This document shows positions 1 through 5,911 of a stretch of 19,195 nucleotides of DNA, piece by piece. Position numbers and translations under genes: made by a program. The notes beneath the pieces are model-generated. The model did not search any database. It saw only the letters and a list, made by a program, of their open reading frames with translations, and had not been told where the DNA came from. This DNA is from Cytophagales bacterium (GTDB lineage: Bacteria > Bacteroidota > Bacteroidia > Cytophagales > Cyclobacteriaceae), in the NCBI GenBank assembly GCA_003500135.1, contig DNTA01000087.1, positions 9,922 to 29,116 on the forward strand, given 5' to 3'. Position 1 is the first letter of the stretch; every line of letters starts with the position of its first letter.

Positions 1-14
1 TTATTTTGTCGAAT

Positions 15-1178
15 ATGAGCAGTAAAAATCAATTTTTTCTGATAGCATTTTTTAGCTTAATCGTTAGCATTTCGGGCCGGGCGCAAGATGATTATCTTTT
101 AATTGCAGATACCGATGTTCAGATTGATGCTACCGAGGCGCTAAATGATATGTACAACTTTAAGTTTGATGAGGCTTCCATGCAGTTTCGTTGGCTTAAA
201 AATCATCATGAAGACCATCCTTTACCTTATCTTCTACTGGCGCTCAATGAGTGGTGGCGCATTATGCCCAACCTTGCTGTGGAATCTTACGATGAAAAGT
301 TTTTGGGGTACATAGAAACCACTATTGAAAAAGCTGAAACACTGTATGACATCGACAGCACAAAAATTGAAGGCGCTTTTTTTCTTGCAACGTCCTGGGG
401 ATTCAAAGCCCGGCTGCTTTCTGAGCGCAGAAGTTGGTTAAAGGCCGCTCATGCCACTAACAAATCTCTGCGATACCTGGATGACTGCCGTCGAAAGGAA
501 GAGTTGAGTCCGGAATTGATGTTTGGCGATGCCCTGTACAACTATTTTTCAGTATGGATACCCGACAATTATCCGCAGTTGAAGCCTTTCCTGGTCTTTT
601 TTGAAAAAGGTGAAAAAGAGGTTGGTCTTCAGCAATTGAGACAGGTAGCCAGAAACGCTTTTTATACACGTACAGAGGCACAGTATTGGTTAATGCGTAT
701 TTTGTTTAATGAAGAAAACGATCACGAGAATGCATTACAGGTTGCCGAATATCTCCATGAAACATTTCCCGACAATGCGTATTTTCACCGCTATTATGCA
801 CGAATGCTTTACAGCATGGGCAAGCTTGTAAGGGCAAAACTGGTTTCCGAGGATCTTTTGCACAAAATCGATAGTGGCTATCTGGGTTATGAAGAAACAA
901 GTGGACGCTATGCCTGCTTTTTCCTGGGGCAAATATGGGAATCGAATATGGACCAGGAAAAAGCGCTGGAATACTATCAGCGAGCAGTGGATTTCGGTGA
1001 AGAGATCGAAGCCTATGAATCGGGTTACTTCTTGTATTCACTGGTTGGCATAGCCCGTATTTATAATAGACAGGGCAATACTAAAAAGGCCAAAGAGTAC
1101 TTAAAGCTTGTAAAAAAACACGCGAAAAGAAAACATCCGGCACACAAAGCTGCCAGGGAATTCTTAAAATCAATTTGA
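15..1178 (+). CDS. Secreted TPR-repeat protein of unknown function
   Basis: A 387-residue protein if translation starts at the ATG at 15; an in-frame TTG at 6 would add three residues, and the frame stays open to the window edge, so an earlier start cannot be excluded. The ATG is preferred because it is followed directly by a short polar stretch, a hydrophobic run (FFLIAFFSLIVSIS) and a GRAQ-D junction typical of a Sec signal peptide. The rest is alpha-helical in character. The last third has TPR-like helix pairs, for example EKALEYYQRAVDFG and YSLVGIARIYNRQGNTKKAKEYL, and an earlier pair around NALQVAEYLHETFPDNAYFHRYYARMLY. No catalytic motif is visible. It is followed after one base by the membrane protein gene, so the two are probably co-transcribed. 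Periplasmic scaffold or assembly roles are usual for such proteins, but none can be assigned here. Confidence 0.85.
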   Translation: MSSKNQFFLIAFFSLIVSISGRAQDDYLLIADTDVQIDATEALNDMYNFKFDEASMQFRWLKNHHEDHPLPYLLLALNEWWRIMPNLAVESYDEKFLGYIETTIEKAETLYDIDSTKIEGAFFLATSWGFKARLLSERRSWLKAAHATNKSLRYLDDCRRKEELSPELMFGDALYNYFSVWIPDNYPQLKPFLVFFEKGEKEVGLQQLRQVARNAFYTRTEAQYWLMRILFNEENDHENALQVAEYLHETFPDNAYFHRYYARMLYSMGKLVRAKLVSEDLLHKIDSGYLGYEETSGRYACFFLGQIWESNMDQEKALEYYQRAVDFGEEIEAYESGYFLYSLVGIARIYNRQGNTKKAKEYLKLVKKHAKRKHPAHKAAREFLKSI

Positions 1179-1179
1179 C

Positions 1180-2517
1180 GTGGAAGCGAAAGATCTGGTC
1201 GTCACACCGATATTTATTTTTCTGATCCTTACCGCAGCCTTCCTGCTAAGGCCATTGGTGACAGACTCGATCAATCGAAAGTATTTTATTCCGGCCCTTG
1301 TAATTAAAATAATCGGGGCAATTGCCGTTGGACTCATTTATCAGTTTTACTACGAAGGTGGAGATACCTTCACATATTTTTCTTATGGAAGCAAATACAT
1401 TTACGAGGCCTTTATGGATAGTCCAGTTACAGGAATTAAGTTAATATTTGCTTCATCAGAATACCAGCCCGACACTTTCCAATATGCTTCCAAAATTTAC
1501 ACCTACGGCGATTCTGCCAGCTATTTCGTTGTGCGTGTTGCCGGAGTATTTGATCTACTTACTTTTAATACGTACTCGGCTACAGCAGTTTTGTTTGCCA
1601 CTGCCAGCTTTTCAGGTGTATGGGCGCTTTTTCTTGTGTTTTACCGCGAGTTCCCCAGGCTGCATTTCTATTTGGCTATTGCGTGTTTGTTTATACCCTC
1701 AGTCGTGTTTTGGGGATCAGGGCTGCTCAAAGATACACTTACCCTCGGTGCATTGGGTTGGGCAACCTATTCTGTTTATCAAATATTTATCGCTAAACGA
1801 AAATGGGCGCTCTTTACTTTTATATTGCTGATCAATGCCTATGTCGTTTATGTGGTTAAGATATACATCCTGATTTGCTTTATTCCAGCGGCATTTCTAT
1901 GGGTCTTTACCCGCTATATTGCCAAAATGCAGAACCTAATGCTCAAAATCCTGATTGCACCGGTGTTTTTAACTATGGCCGGCATATCAGGATATTACGC
2001 CATAAAAGAAGTGGCAGAGGAAAACAGGAGGTACAACCTGGAGACAATCAGTAAAACCGCTGAAGCCACGGCACGGTGGATCCATTACGTGAGTGTCCGC
2101 GAGGGCGGCTCGGCATATACTTTGGGTGATTTTGACTATTCCACAGCCGGTATAATTCGCAAATTCCCGCAGGCCATTTGGGTTACCCTATACCGGCCTT
2201 ACCTTTGGGAAGCTCATAATGTTGTCATGTTGTTATCGGCATTTGAAAGCCTGGCTATGTTGGCTTTAACGTTAATGGCGATTTTTAAAACGGGTTTCCT
2301 ACGCTTTTTTCGCTTTGCGATCAATAAACCGATTTTGCTTTTTTGTTTTGCTTTTGCCATCAGCTTTGCTTTTGCTGTAGGCATTTCTACCTATAATTTT
2401 GGGTCACTGGTTAGATATAAAATCCCCATGATGCCATTTTTCATATCAGCGCTTTTTATAATGCCCTATTTGGCAAAGAGCGACAGAAAGGTTGAAACAT
2501 TGGCTTTGGTCGAGTAG
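1180..2517 (+). CDS. Polytopic inner-membrane protein, possibly polysaccharide-related
   Basis: A 445-residue protein with about ten hydrophobic segments (roughly residues 6-26, 36-56, 130-154, 160-178, 185-204, 208-246 as two, 254-275, 343-367, 383-405 and 414-432). The start is a GTG one base after the stop of the preceding gene, which implies translational coupling; no upstream ATG is available in frame. Visible signatures are an acidic periplasmic-type loop after the second helix (YYEGGDTFTYFSYGS), SGLLKDTL near residue 180 and YNFGSLVRYKIPMMPF near 405-419. The GGDTFTYF element recalls the acidic first loop of membrane glycosyltransferases and related polysaccharide proteins, but I do not recognise a named family with certainty. 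The 3' end overlaps the convergent glycosyltransferase gene by 52 bp. A role in surface-glycan synthesis is inferred from this neighbour only. Confidence 0.85.
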   Translation: MEAKDLVVTPIFIFLILTAAFLLRPLVTDSINRKYFIPALVIKIIGAIAVGLIYQFYYEGGDTFTYFSYGSKYIYEAFMDSPVTGIKLIFASSEYQPDTFQYASKIYTYGDSASYFVVRVAGVFDLLTFNTYSATAVLFATASFSGVWALFLVFYREFPRLHFYLAIACLFIPSVVFWGSGLLKDTLTLGALGWATYSVYQIFIAKRKWALFTFILLINAYVVYVVKIYILICFIPAAFLWVFTRYIAKMQNLMLKILIAPVFLTMAGISGYYAIKEVAEENRRYNLETISKTAEATARWIHYVSVREGGSAYTLGDFDYSTAGIIRKFPQAIWVTLYRPYLWEAHNVVMLLSAFESLAMLALTLMAIFKTGFLRFFRFAINKPILLFCFAFAISFAFAVGISTYNFGSLVRYKIPMMPFFISALFIMPYLAKSDRKVETLALVE

Positions 2518-3533
2518 CGATCTTCTACGGTTTTACGGCCGGCTTTACCCATATTAACGCGCAAGGTCTTCGATTTTATCAGGGCGCTAAGCTTGTTGAT
2601 CCATTCTTCCTCGCTGCTACAAAGAAAACCATTTTTGGAATCATCAATTATTTGCCGGTTCACGCCCACTGGTGAAGCCACGGTTGGTATTCCAAGTGAC
2701 ATATATTGAAGTGCCTTGAAACCGCATTTACCTTTTTCCCAGTCCGAATCATGTAAAGGCATAATGCCGATGTCGAGCTGTAACAACTGATCGATTTCTT
2801 CTTGCTTATTCCAGCGAATAAAATTGTAACCCTTTAATAAAAGGTGAGGGTCCTGGTCAGATATGATCACTATGCGACATCCGAATTGTTCCAATATTTG
2901 TTTCAGCACCGGGACTACCATGCGCAAATAGCGATTGGTCGAATGTGAGCCCGTCCATCCGATTGTAACCATGTCTTTCGACACATGCTTTTTCAGCTGG
3001 TTGTGGTGCTTGAGGTCTATGGTAGTGGGGTTGACCACCACATTGTCATTAACTCTTTTTGCGTATTGGGCCAAAAAAGAATTACCTGCACTCACCACAT
3101 AACTCCATTGACACAGTTTTGCCGTTTTGCCATGGTTTTTCAACCAACTGACCATACGGTTTGAGTCTGAAGTATTGGGCAGCCATATGGCATCGTCAAA
3201 ATCAAAAATAACTTTTTTACGCAAAACTTTAGTTAAGATCCATTCTAAAACAGGAGGCCCGATTGGTGCAGCCTCCCGATGGATAAATATAAAATCGTAG
3301 CGAATGGCTTTGATAACAATGAAAGGCCTTTTCAGAAAGGAGAAAAGAAGGAAAAGGGCCTTTTTAAACAATCGGCCTTTTTGATAAAGTATACTCCAGG
3401 CTGCCGCAGACCAAAAAGGAGCGGTATCAAATCTTATACCTTGTTGTTGTAATAAGGTAAAATACTGTTCAAAACGAAAGCGCTGTGAAGGCGCCTGACC
3501 TATAGGATAGGGCGCCACGAACAAAATGCGCAT
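2466..3533 (-). CDS. Glycosyltransferase, GT4-like GT-B fold
   Basis: A 355-residue cytosolic enzyme expected to transfer a sugar from a nucleotide-sugar donor to a glycan or lipid acceptor. The N-terminal Rossmann half begins MRILFVAPYP with a following SQRFRFEQY acceptor-side element. Residues 110-117 read FDFDDAIW, typical of this Bacteroidota group. The donor half starts near IGWTGSHST (191-199) and contains WEKGKCGFKALQYMSLGIPTVAS (about 265-287), the counterpart of the GT4 E-x7-E region. In this subgroup the first glutamate position is occupied by GKCGFK, so the retaining motif is not canonical. Its ATG lies 5 bp downstream of the panB stop, so it is probably the last gene of the phosphoribosyltransferase-panB transcript. 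The acceptor and donor cannot be read from the sequence. Confidence 0.9.
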   Translation of the reverse strand: MRILFVAPYPIGQAPSQRFRFEQYFTLLQQQGIRFDTAPFWSAAAWSILYQKGRLFKKALFLLFSFLKRPFIVIKAIRYDFIFIHREAAPIGPPVLEWILTKVLRKKVIFDFDDAIWLPNTSDSNRMVSWLKNHGKTAKLCQWSYVVSAGNSFLAQYAKRVNDNVVVNPTTIDLKHHNQLKKHVSKDMVTIGWTGSHSTNRYLRMVVPVLKQILEQFGCRIVIISDQDPHLLLKGYNFIRWNKQEEIDQLLQLDIGIMPLHDSDWEKGKCGFKALQYMSLGIPTVASPVGVNRQIIDDSKNGFLCSSEEEWINKLSALIKSKTLRVNMGKAGRKTVEDRYSTKANVSTFLSLFAK

Positions 3534-3538
3534 AATAA

Positions 3539-4360
3539 TTAGTAGCTTTCTGAATCTTGAGGAAAATCTCCTGATTTCACATCTTTAATATAGTGCTCCA
3601 CTGCGTCGTGCATAACTTTATTGAGATCGGCGTACCTTCGTAGAAACCTCGGGTTGAAGTCCTGGGTTATGCCTAACATATCGTGGGCTACCAGCACCTG
3701 TCCGTCAACATGTGGCCCTGCACCAATACCAATGACCGGAATAGAAAGTTTTTCAGCAACTTCCCTGGCGAGTTTAGATGGAATTTTTTCCAGTACGATA
3801 GCAAAACAGCCACACTCCTGAAGGCAAATGGCATCTTCGATCAGCTTTTTGGCCTCTTCTTCTTCCCTTGCCCTTACGGTATAGGTGCCGAATTTATAAA
3901 TGCTTTGTGGCGTCAAACCGAGGTGGCCCATTACGGGTACGCCCGCGCTCAGGATCCGTAACACCGACTCTTTTATTTCAACACCTCCCTCCACTTTAAT
4001 GCCATGTGCGCCCGACTCTTTCATTATTCGAATAGCTGATCGAAGCGCTTCCGATGAGTTGCCCTGATAATATCCAAAAGGAATATCTACCACTACGAAA
4101 GCGCGATTGATCGCGCGGACTACTGATGAGGCGTGATAAATTATCTGGTCCAGCGTAATGGGTAGGGTGGTTTCGTGGCCTGCCATTACATTGGAGGCAG
4201 AGTCACCTACCAGTAAAACATCTACTTCTGCGGCATCCAGTATTCGGGCCATAGAAAAGTCATAAGCGGTAAGCATGGAGATTTTTTCACCACGGTTCTT
4301 CATTTCCTGAAGTTGGTGTGTGGTTACGCGCTTTATTTCGGATGATTTTTGTGTAGACAT
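3539..4360 (-). CDS. panB: 3-methyl-2-oxobutanoate hydroxymethyltransferase (PanB)
   Basis: Catalyses the first committed step of pantothenate (coenzyme A) synthesis, adding a hydroxymethyl group from 5,10-methylenetetrahydrofolate to ketoisovalerate to give ketopantoate, in the cytosol. The 273-residue length fits the family. Characteristic segments run in order: [12 protein letters not shown] (31-42), [22 protein letters not shown] (48-69), [10 protein letters not shown] (89-98), IKVEGG (121-126), [11 protein letters not shown] (143-153), VLEKIP (189-194) and VIGIGAG (209-215). The Mg2+ ligands of the family correspond to D53, D92 and E124, and the catalytic glutamate to E191, all present. 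It has a 60-bp gap from the upstream phosphoribosyltransferase gene and 5 bp to the glycosyltransferase gene. panC and panD are not in the window. Confidence 0.97.
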   Translation of the reverse strand: MSTQKSSEIKRVTTHQLQEMKNRGEKISMLTAYDFSMARILDAAEVDVLLVGDSASNVMAGHETTLPITLDQIIYHASSVVRAINRAFVVVDIPFGYYQGNSSEALRSAIRIMKESGAHGIKVEGGVEIKESVLRILSAGVPVMGHLGLTPQSIYKFGTYTVRAREEEEAKKLIEDAICLQECGCFAIVLEKIPSKLAREVAEKLSIPVIGIGAGPHVDGQVLVAHDMLGITQDFNPRFLRRYADLNKVMHDAVEHYIKDVKSGDFPQDSESY

Positions 4361-4420
4361 ATTGTTGAGAGATCGGTATATGCTTGAGATTTATTTTTGT
4401 GAAAACCTGATTTTTGCCTG

Positions 4421-4927
4421 TTATAGTAAATACACTCCTGTGTCTTCTTTAGAAATGACCACTTTCACATGATCCTTAAGGGTAGTGGCCATTTCATATC
4501 CCGTGTAATCAGCAGTAACCGGAAAAAACCTGTGTGCCCGGTTGACCATAGCAACCGTTTCGATTTTTTTCAGATCGATATCCAGAAATGGTTTCATGCT
4601 ATATACGAATGTACGGCCGGTATTTAACACATCATCTACAATGATCAGGCACGCATTTTTTAAAGCAATGGGATCCATATCAACCCGAACTTCGCTTTTA
4701 GCAGGATTGGCCTTATCTATATCGATCTTCGCCAGCACGATTTCATTGGACCTGATCTTTTTGAGCTCTCTGACCAGAATTTTAGCTATTTCAAATCCGG
4801 TTGTGGGTATGCCAGCAATCACCAGCTTTTTTTCTTTAAAATTGCGTTCGGCAATTTGGTGGGCTATGCGCCGGATCTTTTGATGCAGCTGCTTTTTATT
4901 GAGAATTAGGTTTTCGGTAACTTCCAT
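4421..4927 (-). CDS. Type I phosphoribosyltransferase, PyrR-like
   Basis: A 168-residue cytosolic protein with the type I PRTase fold. The PRPP-binding loop is IIVDDVLNTGRT (95-106) with the paired aspartates D98 and D99. An N-terminal IAGIPTTGFEIAKILVREL segment (37-55) forms the pyrophosphate loop, and RAHRFFPVTADYTGYEMATT (130-149) resembles the PyrR segment R-HR-LP-ADYVG. PyrR proteins bind pyr mRNA and/or have weak uracil phosphoribosyltransferase activity. Here there is no pyrimidine gene nearby, the neighbour is panB, and the typical PyrR RNA-binding basic patch cannot be verified. A salvage uracil or purine PRTase is therefore equally possible and no gene symbol is given. A TAnnTTTG promoter and a GC-rich hairpin precede it. 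Confidence 0.88.
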   Translation of the reverse strand: MEVTENLILNKKQLHQKIRRIAHQIAERNFKEKKLVIAGIPTTGFEIAKILVRELKKIRSNEIVLAKIDIDKANPAKSEVRVDMDPIALKNACLIIVDDVLNTGRTFVYSMKPFLDIDLKKIETVAMVNRAHRFFPVTADYTGYEMATTLKDHVKVVISKEDTGVYLL

Positions 4928-4947
4928 GCCATATAGTGAAATAGAAA

Positions 4948-4968
4948 GCCGGAATTCAATATTCCGGC
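4948..4968 (-). terminator. GC-rich hairpin between lrp-like gene and PRTase gene
   Basis: A perfect 8-bp inverted repeat, GCCGGAAT at 4948-4955 and ATTCCGGC at 4961-4968, with a 5-nt loop. Read leftward it is followed by a weak T-rich run (TTTCTATTTC), so it could terminate the Lrp-type gene that ends at 5006. It also lies downstream of the predicted promoter at 4992-4999 and ends about 20 nt before the PRTase start codon, so it may equally be a 5'-leader structure of that mRNA. Confidence 0.5.
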
Positions 4969-4991
4969 CAACGTCAATATTAAGTTACTAC

Positions 4992-4999
4992 AAAGATAA
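4992..4999 (-). promoter_or_regulatory. Bacteroidota -7 promoter element (TATCTTTG)
   Basis: The leftward strand reads TATCTTTG, an exact match to the Bacteroidota housekeeping -7 consensus TAnnTTTG. A TTG trinucleotide lies 18 bp upstream (5018-5020), close to the usual spacing of the -33 element. It is positioned to start transcription near 4988, about 60 nt before the PRTase start codon, making this the likely promoter of the PRTase-panB-glycosyltransferase transcript. Confidence 0.55.
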
Positions 5000-5005
5000 T
5001 CACTA

Positions 5006-5482
5006 CTAAGGCACAGGCAATACCTTACTGTCTTTAAAGGTGGAAAGTACTACCATAGACTGCATATTATCTACCTGTTTGATCTCGCTTACCTTTTCGA
5101 GCATCAGCTTCTGATAAGATGAGATATCGCTGGAAATAATTTTGAGGATAAAATCGCCTGCACCTGTTATGTGATGGCATTCGATTATTTCATCAATTTG
5201 GTTGACCTCATTCATAAAACCTTCGATGTTGGCTTTATTATGACCTACCAGTGAAACTATAACAAAAGTAGTAACGCCAAGTCCGATTTTTTCGGGGTCC
5301 AGTTGGGCATGATAGCTTTTGATGATCCCCATTTGTTCCAGTTTTTTCACTCTTTCCAGTGTAGGTGCCGGGGAAAGCCCGATTTCTTCAGAAAGTCTGG
5401 CGTTTGTGATTTTAGCGCTTCCCTGTAAGATCTCCAGAATTTTCCTGTCGATCGAATCTAACTTATGTGTGTGTTGACCCAT
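5006..5482 (-). CDS. Lrp/AsnC family transcriptional regulator
   Basis: A 158-residue DNA-binding protein of the leucine-responsive/feast-famine family. The N-terminal winged helix-turn-helix spans about residues 8-60 (LDSIDRKILEILQG, then NARLSEEIGLSPAPTLERVKKLEQMGII). A short linker leads to the RAM/AsnC ligand-binding and oligomerisation domain (about 68-148), with the conserved ITGAGDFILKI turn near 105-115, where amino-acid effectors bind in family members. Family proteins form octamers or similar assemblies and respond to amino acids. The effector is not predictable here. The gene stands alone, divergent from the lipoprotein/receptor island across 429 bp. An AT-rich inverted repeat upstream may be its own operator. 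No amino-acid metabolism gene is adjacent. Confidence 0.95.
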   Translation of the reverse strand: MGQHTHKLDSIDRKILEILQGSAKITNARLSEEIGLSPAPTLERVKKLEQMGIIKSYHAQLDPEKIGLGVTTFVIVSLVGHNKANIEGFMNEVNQIDEIIECHHITGAGDFILKIISSDISSYQKLMLEKVSEIKQVDNMQSMVVLSTFKDSKVLPVP

Positions 5483-5523
5483 ATTGATATCGAAATATTA
5501 TTTGGTTGCAAGATAATAATTAT

Positions 5524-5557
5524 GGCTATTATTTTAAATTTTTCAAAATATTTAGCC
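5524..5557. repeat. Imperfect AT-rich inverted repeat upstream of the Lrp-type gene
   Basis: The arms GGCTA (5524-5528) and TAGCC (5553-5557) are complementary. After a one- or two-base bulge they continue as TATTTT and AAAATA around a 9-nt centre. The element lies 42-75 bp upstream of the start codon of the Lrp-type regulator. AT-rich dyads of this kind are typical Lrp/AsnC targets, so autoregulation is plausible but untested. Confidence 0.4.
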
Positions 5558-5663
5558 AAAAAATAGACCAAAATCATGAGTTTCTTATTAATTGATAGGT
5601 TTCTGCTGTGCCATGTCCTTCAATACAGTATCCAACATAAATAGATTAAGAAAAAGTAAAAGT

Positions 5664-5699
5664 AATGTTAACACATTCAGATTATGGCGAATGTTAACA
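5664..5699. repeat. Two direct copies of AATGTTAACA
   Basis: The exact 10-mer AATGTTAACA occurs at 5664-5673 and 5690-5699, 26 bp start to start. Each copy contains the palindrome GTTAAC and therefore a TTAACA-type half-site on both strands. The spacing is not a multiple of 11, unlike the arrays further right, so they may be independent or distal binding sites. Confidence 0.45.
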
Positions 5700-5739
5700 A
5701 TGTAAGTCACAGAATATCAATAAGATAGAGCAATTGGCA

Positions 5740-5779
5740 TTAACATAAAATTAACATATGTTACGATTGATAACATATG
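5740..5779 (+). promoter_or_regulatory. TTAACAT direct pair fused to a 9-bp inverted repeat
   Basis: TTAACAT is repeated exactly at 5740-5746 and 5751-5757, a start-to-start distance of 11 bp. The second copy runs into the perfect palindrome TAACATATGTTA (5752-5763). A longer inverted repeat joins CATATGTTA (5755-5763) to TAACATATG (5771-5779) across 7 nt. The element lies 71-110 bp upstream of the -7 element of the lipoprotein gene and could be an upstream activator site or serve the divergent regulator gene. Confidence 0.5.
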
Positions 5780-5801
5780 CTTAAAAATTGGAGGTTTTAG
5801 T

Positions 5802-5841
5802 TTAACAGAACATTAACCACACACCTATCATAAGTTAATAT
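5802..5841 (+). promoter_or_regulatory. Four-unit 11-bp direct-repeat operator (PHO-box-like)
   Basis: Heptamers TTAACAG (5802), TTAACCA (5813), CCTATCA (5824) and TTAATAT (5835) follow each other at exactly 11-bp steps; the third unit is degenerate. The last unit ends 8 bp before the -7 element at 5850-5857 and occupies the -33 region, where no TTTG element is seen. Tandem heptamers with 4-bp spacers overlapping the upstream promoter element are the layout of PhoB-type activator sites, and TTAACA is the core of the Bacillus PhoP box. Which regulator binds here is inference. Confidence 0.55.
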
Positions 5842-5849
5842 TCCTTTCC

Positions 5850-5857
5850 CACCTTTG
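5850..5857 (+). promoter_or_regulatory. Bacteroidota-type -7 element (CACCTTTG) for the lipoprotein gene
   Basis: CACCTTTG matches TAnnTTTG at seven of eight positions, counting the two free ones, and is followed by CAG. It would start transcription near 5861, giving a leader of about 50 nt before the lipoprotein ATG. The absence of a -33 TTTG fits activator dependence. Confidence 0.5.
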
Positions 5858-5911
5858 CAGATGTAAATCCGATGAATCAATTTTTAATTATTTAAAATCA
5901 TTAAATCGATT

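Larger units (their letters stand above)
5483..5911. other. 429-bp divergent intergenic region rich in regulatory repeats
   Basis: This region contains no credible gene. From left to right it holds a possible weak leftward promoter (TATCTTGC on the minus strand, 5508-5515), an imperfect inverted repeat at 5524-5557, two copies of AATGTTAACA at 5664-5673 and 5690-5699, a direct repeat plus palindrome at 5740-5779, a four-unit direct repeat at 5802-5841 and a rightward -7 element at 5850-5857. Between about 5560 and 5660 I see nothing notable. Confidence 0.7.

Noticed and set aside
706..1041. Minus-strand open frame across the TPR gene
   Set aside because: It is the reverse shadow of a well-formed signal-peptide protein, with basic, Cys/His/Pro-rich composition and no family pattern.
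4421..4927. Assigning pyrR and a pyrimidine regulatory role
   Set aside because: The fold fits, but no pyr genes are nearby and the RNA-binding surface cannot be judged from sequence alone, so only a PyrR-like PRTase is called.
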